DNA from: Fen-671 sp963794745
GTDB taxonomy: Bacteria > Actinomycetota > Acidimicrobiia > Acidimicrobiales > Palsa-688
Reading direction: 5' to 3'
Assembly: GCA_963794745.1 (NCBI GenBank)
Contig: CAWCEZ010000005.1
Coordinates: 62,001 to 126,000, forward strand
Length of the DNA: 64,000 bases
The translations under genes and the position numbers were made by a program. Shown here in pieces: positions 10,388-19,583 of the stretch. The notes under the pieces are model-generated. The model did not search any database. It had not been told where the DNA came from and saw only the letters and a program-made list of their open reading frames with translations. The number at the start of each line of letters is the position of its first letter. The first letter of the stretch is position 1.

Positions 10388-11518
10388 TCAGTCACCGGTG
10401 CACCGGCTGGCCAAGTACCGGTCCTCCGCCTCGTAGTCAAACCACGAGCTGAAAAAACCGTCCTCTGACCTAGGGATCGTGAACCGGCCGTCCTGGCATG
10501 TCGCGGATTCGACGAGCCAGTCGATCGCTTCCGCGGCCGTGGGTGCGTAGTCGCCAACGGGCTGGTACCCGAGCGCGAGCGCGGCCGTCATGTCGAGCAC
10601 GATCGGAAAGGGGCGGTCCCAGGGGTGCCGGCCGAGGTTCTCGCCCTCTCGCTCAGCCTCTGGATCCCCTTCGCCCTCTCCCCGAACAGCGAGCTCTCCC
10701 TCATCGAGGAGCACCTCGTCCCAGGCATGGCCAAGACGGCGTGCCACCACGCGGGAAATCTCAAGCCCGCTCGGTGCGTCGGGATCGGCGATGTTGAGTA
10801 TGCGTCGGCCGGGGGCCGCCGCCACGACCTCAACGAGCGCAGCGAAGTTTGCAGCAGCCGTCGTGTGGTCGACGCCCCCGCCCCGGCGCGCGAGCAGCAC
10901 GGCAGGACGATTATCGAGCGCCCGCTTGACGAAGTACCACTCCCTCGCCTGGCGCGCGCCAGCGCCATGGACCTTGGAGGGCCGCAGCACGGTCACCGGT
11001 CGTCCGCTGTCGAGGAGTACCCGCTCGGCAGCTATTTTGTTCGGCCCGTAGCCCTCGGCGGTGTCGAAGTCGACGTCGCTGCGCGGCGCCAGTGTCGCCT
11101 GAGCCTCCGTGATCGGCCCAGCGAAATGCGGCGCGGCGAGCGAGTTGGAGTGGTTGCCCGACTCATCGATATAAACGGCCTTGCTCGAAACCATCACCGT
11201 CGAGGCGACATCGCCGAGAAATGGCAGGAGCATCGTGGCGTCGCTTGCCGTGTAGCAAAGGGAGTCGACGACAAGGTCGGCGCCGTCGCCGATAGCGCTG
11301 CGGAGCTGGTCGGCGTCACCCCTGTCGGCGCGGGCGAACCTCGCGCCCGCGTCGGCAAGGGCCGACGGCAGGTGCGCCGGATCCCGGCCTGTAAGCTCCA
11401 CTTCCCAGCCGGCAGGCAGCAACCGTCGAGCGACGGCTAGGCCGAGGACGCCGGTCCCGCCGAGAACCAAAGCACGAGGCACGGAGCCAAGGTATACGGT
11501 GCCAAGGTGTTCGATCAC
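10388..11518 (-). CDS. NAD-dependent epimerase/dehydratase (extended SDR)
   Basis: A second, intact extended SDR converging with the broken one. ALVLGGTGVLGLAVARRLL near the N-terminus is the GxxGxxG dinucleotide-binding loop. VMVSSKAVY and YGPNKIAAE give the catalytic Ser and YxxxK, and VLRPSKVHG follows as in sugar-nucleotide epimerases. The GTG at 11482 (VPRALVLGG) may be the real start, since it puts the glycine loop near the N-terminus as in relatives. The insert GEGEGDPEAEREGE is acidic and low complexity. The substrate is unknown. It is not a simple duplicate of the neighbouring SDR. Confidence 0.8.
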   Translation of the reverse strand: MIEHLGTVYLGSVPRALVLGGTGVLGLAVARRLLPAGWEVELTGRDPAHLPSALADAGARFARADRGDADQLRSAIGDGADLVVDSLCYTASDATMLLPFLGDVASTVMVSSKAVYIDESGNHSNSLAAPHFAGPITEAQATLAPRSDVDFDTAEGYGPNKIAAERVLLDSGRPVTVLRPSKVHGAGARQAREWYFVKRALDNRPAVLLARRGGGVDHTTAAANFAALVEVVAAAPGRRILNIADPDAPSGLEISRVVARRLGHAWDEVLLDEGELAVRGEGEGDPEAEREGENLGRHPWDRPFPIVLDMTAALALGYQPVGDYAPTAAEAIDWLVESATCQDGRFTIPRSEDGFFSSWFDYEAEDRYLASRCTGD

Positions 11519-11637
11519 TGCGGTCGCATCGCCACCGCAGTCGCTACCGGGCTGACGGACGACAAGGACCTAGCTCTCGGGGCGCCGCCCGAGGTCGTTC
11601 GAGGTCGACCTGGCCAGCATGTAGGAGGCCGCAGGTT

Positions 11638-13056
11638 TCAAGAACGTTGGACGGGGTTGAGCAACTGGCCGTCCGGAAGGTAATAGCCGGGGCCATCGGG
11701 CCCATCGGGCTCCCAGGAATCGTACGCCGCCTCGTAGAAGTCCCCAGTTGTCGGGTCCTCCACGAGCTGCTGGCTGTTGAGGACATCGTCGAAGTCCTCA
11801 GACTGGCCTAGGAAGTCCTGGAACTGCTGGTTGACATGCGCTATTTCCTCAAGGTCGCCGGTGAAATCGTGCTGGACCGCTCCCATCATCTGGATGAGGC
11901 CGCCGTTTAATGCGTTCCACTGCGCAGGGCTGGCGAGCCCAAGGCGGATCACGCCCGCCGCCGAAGATCCGTCGATACTGGCTTCCATATTGACGACCCC
12001 AACTTGAGGTTTACCGTTCAGGAGACCGTCGAACACCATGTACTCGCCGTCGACAACCCCCGAGGACGCCTGTTGCGAAGGTAGGACGTAAGAAGAGATC
12101 ACGTGAGTAACAGTGATCTTGTAAAGGTCGAACATGTAGCTGATCGCCGAGGGGGCCGAGGTTATCGGCTGGGTGGCGTTCACCCCCTGGACGAACGGCC
12201 CCCACAGCTCATAGTCCACTCCCCCGTTACCGCCAGGCCCGCTCAGCTGCAGGAAGTCCTGGCTTTCGTCGGTCATGCTCCAACCGGGCGGCATTGTAAA
12301 AGTGAACGCGTTGGCTTGGAATACCCGGAACAGCTCGGCGCGCACGGGTTGGTAACAGCCAGCCACCTCAGTTTCCGTCCGTTGCACTGCCGCGAACTGG
12401 GACGACGGGGCCCAGTAGGCGTAGAACACGCCCTCAGAGGAAGCCACCGCGGTGCGCAATGGCAGGACAAAAACGCCCGCTCTGCCAACTAGGGCCCCAT
12501 TGGCGCTACGGATGGAAAGTGAAGCCGTCGGCTGAGAGCCACCGTTGACGACGTAGGTGAGGCTCCCGCCTTCCTTGCGTTCGATCCCCTGTTCGTAACT
12601 CAGGATGGAAGAGAAAAGGTTCTTCACCGTGACGCCCTTGGTCAGCAGGGCCGGGTACAGGAGCACGCCCTGCGTCCCGGTAGAGCCGCTGCTCACTTCG
12701 ATCTCGCCCTGGAACGTCGATACCTGCCACCCGCTCGGGACCCCTACTTTGAAGCCGTCGAGAATGTCGGTCGTCACGGGGAGGGCACAGCCGGCGGTGT
12801 CGGCCGTGTTGGCCGTATTCGCCATGTGGGCTGTATTGGCGCTGTCCGGGGCGAAAGCGGCCGGGGCCGGCCGATCGGCGAGCGGCAACGGAGCGGCCGC
12901 CGCGATCGAAACAGGTGAACATGCGAGGGACGTCCCGACAGCGACGGCTGAAACCAACGCCATCATCCGTCTCGGTCGAGACCGCTTGGGGCTCGCGCCG
13001 GCGGCCATTCGTGGAGATGTCCCGGGTTTGGCGAGCCTCGCCAGGCCTCTGCTCAC
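11638..13056 (-). CDS. Secreted hypothetical protein
   Basis: 472 residues. The GTG start at 13056 is supported by AGGAGGT five bases upstream. A basic leader (KRSRPRRMM) is followed by a hydrophobic segment (ALVSAVAVGTSLACSPVSIAAAA), consistent with a signal peptide; the Cys in SLACS could alternatively be a lipobox. An Ala/Asn/Thr-rich linker with repeating NTA units follows. Then come two regions with the phrase 'GFKVGVPSGWQV' and 'AFTFTMPPGWSM', suggesting a duplicated domain of the kind found in secreted lipoproteins. The C-terminus is acidic. No enzyme motif is recognised. Confidence 0.65.
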   Translation of the reverse strand: MSRGLARLAKPGTSPRMAAGASPKRSRPRRMMALVSAVAVGTSLACSPVSIAAAAPLPLADRPAPAAFAPDSANTAHMANTANTADTAGCALPVTTDILDGFKVGVPSGWQVSTFQGEIEVSSGSTGTQGVLLYPALLTKGVTVKNLFSSILSYEQGIERKEGGSLTYVVNGGSQPTASLSIRSANGALVGRAGVFVLPLRTAVASSEGVFYAYWAPSSQFAAVQRTETEVAGCYQPVRAELFRVFQANAFTFTMPPGWSMTDESQDFLQLSGPGGNGGVDYELWGPFVQGVNATQPITSAPSAISYMFDLYKITVTHVISSYVLPSQQASSGVVDGEYMVFDGLLNGKPQVGVVNMEASIDGSSAAGVIRLGLASPAQWNALNGGLIQMMGAVQHDFTGDLEEIAHVNQQFQDFLGQSEDFDDVLNSQQLVEDPTTGDFYEAAYDSWEPDGPDGPGYYLPDGQLLNPVQRS

Positions 13057-13217
13057 ACTTGACCTCCTCGTTCGGCGCCCGCCGGAAACGGTTCGCTGCG
13101 GCGAAATGCTACCCGCGGCGCCCTATGCGTCAGCAAAGCCAAACGCCATCGGCCGAGCACCTCAGGCGCACTCAGCAAACGCTGTGGGCTAGCCCGGGCC
13201 CGCCGGCCGTCAGGCCC

Positions 13218-14211
13218 TTACCCGAGGAACGTCCCGACCCGAGCTACGAACTCGCTCTCGTCCTGGAACCAAAACGCGTGGCCAGCGCCTGAGTACAGCG
13301 CCAGCTGGGCACCTTTGATAAGCCCGGCCAACTGCTTGTCGTTGCCGACGGGGTCAAGAGCGTCCTCGCTACCGTCCGCCACAAGGGTCGGCACCTTCAG
13401 CGAGCCCACCTTGCGCCCAGCAGCATCCGACCCTGCAAACCACTTGAGGATGGCGGTACCCTGCGCGGTCTTAACCTGCGGCGTCTCGGCGTAGTAACCC
13501 GGGTACCGCAGCACACTAAAGGCGTAAAGGCGGGCCGTCGCGCTTGCGCTCGACGGGAAAAGCACGCTCAATACGACGCTCGGGTCGTCACTGGCGGCAG
13601 CCGCCGCAGCAGCCGCTGAAGGTGGGACTGCCTTGCCCGTCCCGGCCTGCGTGGCGGCCAGCACGAGCTTGCCGACCTGCGACGGGTCGAGCACGGCAAG
13701 GGCCTGAGCGATCATCCCTCCCATTGACCAACCGAGCACGGCTGTCCGGCCCAGGTGAAGCGCCGAGATGAGGGCGCTTGTCTGGCCTGCCATGCCGGTG
13801 ATCGTGAGCGGCGAGGAAATGGCGGCCGTCTTTCCCACGCCAGCGTTGTCGAAGACCACGACCTTGTGGTCCGCCGCCAGCGCGTCTACGAAAGACGACG
13901 ACCAGTTGTCCATGGTGCCGCCGAGGCCCATGATGAGCAAAAGTGGCGGCCCGCTGCCCAGCTCGCGGTAGCCGACGTTCCCGTCGTCTGTGGCCGCGAC
14001 ACGGACCGGGACCGACAGGACGCTGAGGGCGGCCCCGGTCCCTGCGGCATCCAAGTGGCGGGTTGCAGAACTGGGCGTGGCAGAACTGGGCCCCCCCCGC
14101 CAGGGCGGGCGCGGAGAGCCCCGGTCCACACAGGGCCGAGGCGGCCAGCGCCAACATGCTCGCCGACGCCACGAACGCACGCGCACCCTTGACCATGAAA
14201 ACCTCCTTCAT
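13218..14211 (-). CDS. Secreted alpha/beta hydrolase, frameshift at a C8 run
   Basis: An alpha/beta-hydrolase-fold enzyme: oxyanion region LLLIMGLGGTMDNW, nucleophile elbow GWSMGG, acid in VADGSEDALDP and catalytic His in GAGHAFW. The mature part reads in one frame and the signal peptide (start 14211, MKEVFMVKGARAF, hydrophobic core to SAPALAGG) in another. The two join if the eight-C run at 14091-14098 is one base too long. A duplicated 14-base GC-rich segment (14064-14090) lies beside this run. It may act on an ester or lactone outside the cell; the substrate is unknown. Confidence 0.8.
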
Positions 14212-14281
14212 CGCCGCCCCTGGACGGCTCACCGACCTTTCGTTCGCCTGCAGCCACGTTATTGGCGCCCCCGAGGAACCC

Positions 14282-15326
14282 TCAAGCCTGCGCGGTGAGC
14301 GCTGCCAAGGCTTCTAACGCGCCATTGGTGGGTGCGACCGCGACGAGGCCACGGTAGAGATGGACGAGAGTTGCGCGATCGAGGGCACCGGTGCGGGCTC
14401 GGTCGCAGTGCACCGATTGGATGGCAGCCTCGAGCTGGAACCGCCCGAGGGGCGCACCGAGTGCGTAGGCACGCTGCAGGAGCGCCTCGCCTTCGGCAAT
14501 GAGCGTGCGGTCCCAAAGGGCCGTGTCCTGTTCGTCGAGCTTCGGCCACGGTGTTCCCGTCCGAGCGGGAGCGCGTGACTGCGCAAGGGTCAGCAGCGCC
14601 GCCAGGCCCCACGCCTCAGGCTCGGTGCGGAGCAGGCTCGCAGTAAGAACGGCCAACCATCGGGCCTCGTCGGCGACTGTCTCGTGTACCAGCTCGCGCT
14701 GGTCGAGCCAGTCGATCGCGTACGCGCCGTAGATGGCTTCGAGGACGGCGGGAAGGCGAGCGGGCAAATCGGCGCGCGTCGGCACATGGAACGGGATTCC
14801 CGCGTCGCGGATGCGGCGCTTCGCCCGCACCAGGCGCTGCGCCATCGCGCGGGGCTGCACCGAGAACACCCGAGCGATGCGGTCGGCGTCGAAGCCAAGC
14901 ACGACTTGGAGCATGAGCGGCGTACGCACGGCGGGGTCGAGGGCGGGGTGCGCGCACGCGAAGAGCAGCTCCAGGCGTTTGTCGGGGATCGCGTCCGGGT
15001 CACGGTCGTCGAGCGCGGCAGCGACGTCGAAGGCGAGGTCGCGGGCGAGGTCGAGATGGTCGGCGATCGAGAGGCGCCGCGGTACGCACGGCCGCCGAAG
15101 CGAATAGGTCCCGGATCCGGTTGCGTGCCACGGTTATCAGCCACCCCTGCGGGTTTTCGGGTACTCCGGTTGTCGGCCAGGTGCGCAGCGCTCGCTCGAA
15201 GGCGTCGGCCAGGGCGTCTTCGGCGAGCGCAATATCGCGTGTCGAGGCTGCAAGCAGCGCCACGAGCCGGCCGTAGGACTGGCGCGCGGCGCTCGCTGCA
15301 GCTGCGTGGGAGTTGAGGGCGGTCAC
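14282..15326 (-). CDS. ECF-type RNA polymerase sigma factor, COG4941/TPR type, one frameshift
   Basis: Resembles the ECF-like sigma factors with a long C-terminal TPR-type extension that are usually encoded beside YCII proteins. The region-2 part contains EDALADAFERALRTWP and PQGWLITVARNRIRD. After a +1 shift near 15075, the frame continues through LDDRDPDAIPDKRLELLFAC, then VRTPLMLQVVLGFDADRIA and MAQRLVRAKRRIRDAGI (region 4), then the helical extension. The GTG start at 15326 overlaps the stop of the YCII gene in GTGA, so translation is probably coupled. As read the protein is cut in two, probably by a sequence error. Confidence 0.8.
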
Positions 15327-15709
15327 TTGACCGGCTGTGTGCCCTCCCACGAGCCGTCCACAAAGCGGGTCGCGGTCGGTCGGATCTCGACATGGCCCCA
15401 CGACACCGATGGCGCCCGGCGCGCCCAGTCAATCGCCGCGTCGAGGTCGGCGACATCGATGACGAACGTGCCGCCGAGCTGCTCCTTCGTGTCGGCGAAG
15501 GGGCCGTCCTGGACGACCAGCTCACCGCCGGCGAGCGTGACAGTGGTGGTCATGTCCGAGCGCTGGAGCACCTCGGCGCTGGCAAGTACGCCAGCGTCGT
15601 CGAGTGCCTTCGCGTACGCATGGAACGCGCGCATTCCCTCGGCGAGGGCCTCGGCGCCGAGCTCTTCGGCGCTGGGCTCTGGATAGTGGAGCAGGAGCGT
15701 GTACCGCAT
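15323..15709 (-). CDS. YCII-related (DGPF-domain) protein
   Basis: A small dimeric ferredoxin-like fold protein of about 128 residues. The family motif VQDGPFADTKEQLGG is present at about residues 66-80, preceded by MRYTLLLHYPEPS. Such proteins very often lie just upstream of the COG4941 sigma factor, as here with a 4-base overlap, which suggests they act together, perhaps in sensing. No catalytic role is established. Confidence 0.85.
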   Translation of the reverse strand: MRYTLLLHYPEPSAEELGAEALAEGMRAFHAYAKALDDAGVLASAEVLQRSDMTTTVTLAGGELVVQDGPFADTKEQLGGTFVIDVADLDAAIDWARRAPSVSWGHVEIRPTATRFVDGSWEGTQPVK

Positions 15710-15813
15710 TTATGCCGTCCTTTCGGGTCAATTTTCGAGTGTGCCACTGAGATGACGGACGAGCAGCGGCGAAATCGACACCCTTCAACACCAACAGCTC
15801 AACATCAACAGCT

Positions 15814-16326
15814 TCAGCGCAAACCGAGACCTCTGCTGCCATCGAGGAGCTCCCGTGCGATTTCGAGATGCCCCGAATGGGCGGCGGTCTCTTCGATTAC
15901 GTGGAGGACAACCCAGCGGGTGCTCGGGATGCCTTCGTCGCCTTTAGGGTTGTGCGCTCCCTTGGGTACGGCGGATAAGGGTGTGACGGCGAGGATCTCA
16001 TCAGATCGGTCGCACTGCTGGCGGTAGTACTCGAGGACGTCGCTCGAAGGTCGCTCGCAAACGAAGGCAGCGTGGGGGTCATAGGGCGGGCGGCCTTCGT
16101 CCCAGGGCAATGGCCCGATCGTTGCTGCGATGACCCCTTGGAACCAGTGGCGTTCTGCGTTACCGAGGTGCTCGACCATTCCGGCCGGCGTCCATCCCGA
16201 CGGCACCACTGAGGTGTGCCAGGCCTCCTCGTCAAGGCCCTCCACAATCGCGCGCACCGAAGCTCGCTGGTACTCGAGCGCGCCCAGCAACGCTCGCCGT
16301 TCGTCGTGTTGGCCCTGGTCGGTCAT
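15814..16326 (-). CDS. DinB/DUF664 family protein
   Basis: A four-helix-bundle protein of the DinB/DUF664 kind, often annotated as thiol-transferase-like or stress-induced. The expected metal-binding histidines are seen in MVEHLGNAERHW (residues about 50-61) and in VLHVIEETAAHSGHLEIARELL near the C-terminus. The length (170) is normal for the family. It sits upstream of the YCII-sigma pair on the same strand but about 100 bases away. The substrate is unknown. Confidence 0.85.
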   Translation of the reverse strand: MTDQGQHDERRALLGALEYQRASVRAIVEGLDEEAWHTSVVPSGWTPAGMVEHLGNAERHWFQGVIAATIGPLPWDEGRPPYDPHAAFVCERPSSDVLEYYRQQCDRSDEILAVTPLSAVPKGAHNPKGDEGIPSTRWVVLHVIEETAAHSGHLEIARELLDGSRGLGLR

Positions 16327-16434
16327 GTCCCAATTCTGGCATTGGGCACCTCCCCTGGCCGACCAGGGACCAGGGCGGCCATGGGCCTCGTCTCCTGCGC
16401 TTTGCCTCCAGGTGGGTGCGGTAATGCCGAAACC

Positions 16435-16896
16435 ATGAGGGTGAGCAGCGCACTGGTGCGTGCAGCGTCCCCCGTGGTGCCCGCTGTGGCTTGCTGCGGG
16501 GTACTTTTCGCACCCTGGGCGACGGCCGGCACCGCCGCACGCTCGGGTTTCGCGTTCCTGCGGGCCGCTAGCTCAGCAGGGCTCCTCGGCAGCACCGCGG
16601 CGCACCTGCTCGAGGCACTTGTCTTTGCCATGCCAGTGTTAGCCGCCCTTTCGTCTGCGGCGGCAATCTTGGGGACCAGGTTCATTTCCGGAATTTCCTC
16701 TGGTGCCGCCGGAGTGGTGGTGGGGGCCTTCTCGCTTGAGATGTTCATCGTCTTCGGCACTCACGTGGCCCTCGGGCCCTGGGTCGGGGCCCCCATCGCC
16801 ATTGTCACGATCGTCGTCTCAGCTCATCATTCAGCCAAGGTCTGGCCGGGGCGAGAGTCTCTGACGCTTGAAGAACGAAAGGTCCAAAATGCCTGA
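16435..16896 (+). CDS. Small four-helix membrane protein
   Basis: 153 residues with about four hydrophobic helices (VVPAVACCGVLFAPW, LLEALVFAMPVLAAL, GAAGVVVGAFSLEMFIVFG, APIAIVTIVVSAHH). The ATG at 16435 is chosen because the longer in-frame region upstream reads poorly and overlaps the DinB gene. The last eight bases overlap the start of the next gene, so the two are probably co-translated. No family is recognised. The role may be linked to the membrane-anchored downstream protein. Confidence 0.55.
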   Translation: MRVSSALVRAASPVVPAVACCGVLFAPWATAGTAARSGFAFLRAASSAGLLGSTAAHLLEALVFAMPVLAALSSAAAILGTRFISGISSGAAGVVVGAFSLEMFIVFGTHVALGPWVGAPIAIVTIVVSAHHSAKVWPGRESLTLEERKVQNA

Positions 16897-18520
16897 CGGA
16901 CAGAGTTGGGGGCAGTTCCCAGCCGAACAACCAGGAGGCCAAGGGACCGGTGGCCAGCAATCGGGCCCCACGGCGAGCTGGGGACAGAGCCCGCCACCGC
17001 CGCCCGCCGAGGGCTCGGGATGGGGGGTGCTCGGCCAGTCTTGGCAGGTAGCCGGGCCTTCGCGTGACGGCACCGGCGCAGGCTCCTCAGGCGCTACTGG
17101 CCCCGACAATGCAGGAACCCCAGCCGCCACGACCAGCGGAGGCCCTGCGCTGACTGGCGACCTGTTCCCGATGAGCTCGGTGCCCGAGACCAGCTCTCGC
17201 CGGCACGGCGCTCATCCGCGGGGCGCTCGCGGTTGGGCAGTGACGGCGATCGCCTCCGCCGTAGTCCTCGTGGCCGCAGGGACCGGAGCATCGTTCATGC
17301 TGGCCGGATTGAACGGCGGGAGCGGTGCGAGCTCGCCGGCGGCAGCTGTGCAGCAAATGATCGACGCGCTCAACAAGAGCGACGTTATCGGGGTGCTCGA
17401 CAACCTGGCCCCAGGCGAGCGCAACGCCCTCGAACCCGGCCTGGAGGACATCTTCGGACAGCTGAAACGTATTGGCGTGCTGTCGTCCACCGCTGATATC
17501 AGCAACATCACTGGCCTGCATGTCTCTGAGCAGGACGTGGCAACCTCGACTGACCAGCTAGGCCCGGGCCTCGCCGCGGTCACGGTTTCCGGTGGTACCA
17601 ACTCCGAAGCGGTCGACCCGGGCCAGTTGCCGCTCGGGACCTATTTCGAAGGCCTGCTGAACAAGGCGATGAAGGGCCGCTCGGTGAGCACCTCAGGCCC
17701 CAATAGCGGGCAAACCACGCTGGGGACCATCAAGGTTGGTGGCGGGTGGTACGTAAGCATCGGCTACAGCATCGCTATCAACGCGTTGCGCTCGGACGGC
17801 CAGAGCGGGGCGCCGCCGGCGACTGGTCAGCTGGAACCTGTAGGCGCGGCTTCTCCCCAGGGCGCGGTGCAGGCTCTGTTCCGCTCAGTATCGCAACTCG
17901 ACCTGACTGGCCTGCTGGCGGGCTTAGACCCCGAAGAGCTCGCCGCGGTCGACGCCTACGCCCCGGACTGGCTACCGAACGCCCAGAGCGCTCTGGATAA
18001 GCTCCAGGGCCAAGTCAGCGTGCAGTTCGGGAACCTGAGTTTCACAACTCAGGCAGCCGACGGCGGGGTTCTCGTGAAAATCGGCAATGGCCTCACTTTG
18101 AGCGTGAAGGTCCACGGGGTAGACGTCGAGTACGCCAACGGGTGTTACACGGTCACCGGCCAGGGCGTCAGTGAGCATGAATGTGTGACGAGCGGGGACA
18201 AGTACGAAAACCAATTGCTCGCCCTGCTGCCTCCAGCCGTCCAGCCGATATTCAAAAGGCTCACGACGATGAAGCCCGACACGGGTTTTGTAACTGCCGA
18301 AGAAAATGGGGAGTGGTACGTGAGCCCGACCCGCACTTACCTCAACGGGATCTCGGACCTGCTATCGGAATTCCAGCCGGGCGATATCCAGACGATAATT
18401 GAAAACGCTCCCGCCATCGGCAACGCCATCGAGCGCTACGAGCGACAAGAAATGAACGGCCGAGAAATCAAACTGCCGGCCGGGAACTTCGGCACAGTTA
18501 CGGACGCCATCCGGCACTAA
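16889..18520 (+). CDS. One-pass membrane protein with duplicated extracytoplasmic domain
   Basis: The start ATG (16889) overlaps the previous gene and has AAAGG upstream. A Pro/Gly/Gln-rich cytoplasmic tail of about 110 residues is followed by one transmembrane helix (TAIASAVVLVAAGTGASFMLAGL) and a large outside part. Two related segments are visible: AVQQMIDALNKSDVIGVLDNLAPGE and AVQALFRSVSQLDLTGLLAGLDPEE. Each begins a domain of roughly 170-200 residues, which indicates internal duplication. A conserved CYTV/ECV cysteine pair lies in the second copy. This layout is common in actinobacterial envelope proteins of unknown function. Confidence 0.7.
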   Translation: MPDGQSWGQFPAEQPGGQGTGGQQSGPTASWGQSPPPPPAEGSGWGVLGQSWQVAGPSRDGTGAGSSGATGPDNAGTPAATTSGGPALTGDLFPMSSVPETSSRRHGAHPRGARGWAVTAIASAVVLVAAGTGASFMLAGLNGGSGASSPAAAVQQMIDALNKSDVIGVLDNLAPGERNALEPGLEDIFGQLKRIGVLSSTADISNITGLHVSEQDVATSTDQLGPGLAAVTVSGGTNSEAVDPGQLPLGTYFEGLLNKAMKGRSVSTSGPNSGQTTLGTIKVGGGWYVSIGYSIAINALRSDGQSGAPPATGQLEPVGAASPQGAVQALFRSVSQLDLTGLLAGLDPEELAAVDAYAPDWLPNAQSALDKLQGQVSVQFGNLSFTTQAADGGVLVKIGNGLTLSVKVHGVDVEYANGCYTVTGQGVSEHECVTSGDKYENQLLALLPPAVQPIFKRLTTMKPDTGFVTAEENGEWYVSPTRTYLNGISDLLSEFQPGDIQTIIENAPAIGNAIERYERQEMNGREIKLPAGNFGTVTDAIRH

Positions 18521-18547
18521 CGCCATCGTTGGGCGGGACAGGGAAGG

Positions 18548-19144
18548 TCACTGGCGGTCCTTGCGGGGCTTGGGGGGATGGAGGGACTCGCCGCGAGCGA
18601 GCATGTCGACATACTCGGCGAGCTTGCGGTCCCGGGTCGTCGGGCGCTTGACGGTGTTGAGCCGGTAGGCGATGGCGTAGCGATTGGCTGCGTCCAACCG
18701 GTCGAAGGTCGCGGCTGCGGCCGGATTGGATGCCAGCGCCTGGACTAGATCGGGCGGAGCCTGCATGTCGGACTGGCCGCGGTAGGCCGCCTGCCACCGT
18801 CCTTGCGCTTTAGCCGCATCGACGCCCGCGATCCCGCCTGGCTGCATCCGCCCAGTCTCGGTAAGGCGGGCGACGTGCTCGACGTTCCTGGCGGACCAGG
18901 GGCTTCCTCGCCGGCGCGGCGTAAACCGCCGGCGATAGCTGTCGTCGTCGCGTCGTGCGATCTGCCCGTCGATCCAGCCGAAGCACAGCGCCTCGTCAAG
19001 GGCTTGCGCGTAGGTTAGGGCCGTCGTGTGACCGCCTTTCTTGCCCAGCACCAGCCAGACCCCGGGGTGTCCGGCATGGTGGCTGTCGAGCCAGGCGTGC
19101 CAAGCCTCAGCGTCCTTGACGAGCAGCTCCGCGAGCTCGGTCAC
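18548..19144 (-). CDS. YdeI/OmpD-associated family protein
   Basis: 198 residues matching the YdeI/bacteriocin-protection type family: WLDSHHAGHPGVWLVLGKKG, DEALCFGWIDGQ, RFTPRRRGSPWSARNVEHV and LAEYVDMLARGE are typical stretches. The C-terminal helical part contains the usual PPDLVQALASNP. The gene starts seven bases after the VOC gene and is probably in its operon. The biochemical role of the family is not settled. Confidence 0.85.
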   Translation of the reverse strand: MTELAELLVKDAEAWHAWLDSHHAGHPGVWLVLGKKGGHTTALTYAQALDEALCFGWIDGQIARRDDDSYRRRFTPRRRGSPWSARNVEHVARLTETGRMQPGGIAGVDAAKAQGRWQAAYRGQSDMQAPPDLVQALASNPAAAATFDRLDAANRYAIAYRLNTVKRPTTRDRKLAEYVDMLARGESLHPPKPRKDRQ

Positions 19145-19151
19145 GACGGCG

Positions 19152-19559
19152 TTACGGCACAGCCGCCGGGCGGGGGCTCAGGCAAAACGGCTGGCCGTCC
19201 GGATCGAGCAGCACCCGCCAGCGTCCAGCTCCGGGTTGGAAGTCAGGTTGGCTTGCTCCGATCGCGGACAGCCTCTCTGCGGCCTCGTCGACGTCGTCGA
19301 CCTGCAGATCGAGGTGGAAGCGTTTGGCGCCGGCCTCGTCAGGCCACTGCGCGGGCCGGAACTCGTCGATCTTGCCGAAGCCGATCTTGATCCCGTTGCC
19401 TTCGACCATCCCGTAACTGTCGTCGCTGTAGCTGACAACCCAGCCGAGCGCGGCCGCGTAAAACCGCGCCAGCCTCGCTGGGTCCGCGCTGTCGATGTTC
19501 AGCATCGACAGCGCCGCCATCGGCTCGCCGCTTGCTCGCCTAGATTGTGTGTGACTCAT
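19152..19559 (-). CDS. VOC (glyoxalase/bleomycin-resistance) family protein
   Basis: A single VOC domain of about 120 residues: LNIDSADPARLARFYAAALGW at the start, FHLDLQVDDVDEAAERL in the middle, and RWRVLLDPDGQPFCL at the end. His and Glu ligands appear near the expected positions. The ATG at 19520 (MAALSMLNIDS) is an alternative start that removes a weak leader. It is divergent from a MarR-type gene with only 17 bases between the predicted starts, so that regulator probably controls this VOC-YdeI pair. Confidence 0.8.
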   Translation of the reverse strand: MSHTQSRRASGEPMAALSMLNIDSADPARLARFYAAALGWVVSYSDDSYGMVEGNGIKIGFGKIDEFRPAQWPDEAGAKRFHLDLQVDDVDEAAERLSAIGASQPDFQPGAGRWRVLLDPDGQPFCLSPRPAAVP

Positions 19560-19583
19560 ACATATAAACTAGAACGGTGTCAC
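19551..19583. promoter_or_regulatory. Shared divergent promoter region with a GTGAC/GTCAC inverted repeat
   Basis: Between the divergent VOC and MarR-type genes there is an inverted repeat GTGAC (19551-19555) and GTCAC (19579-19583), flanking an AT-rich core with CATATAAACTAG. The core is the only AT-rich stretch locally and could hold a -10 element. It may be the operator of the MarR-type protein. This is inference; only short arms match. Confidence 0.35.
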
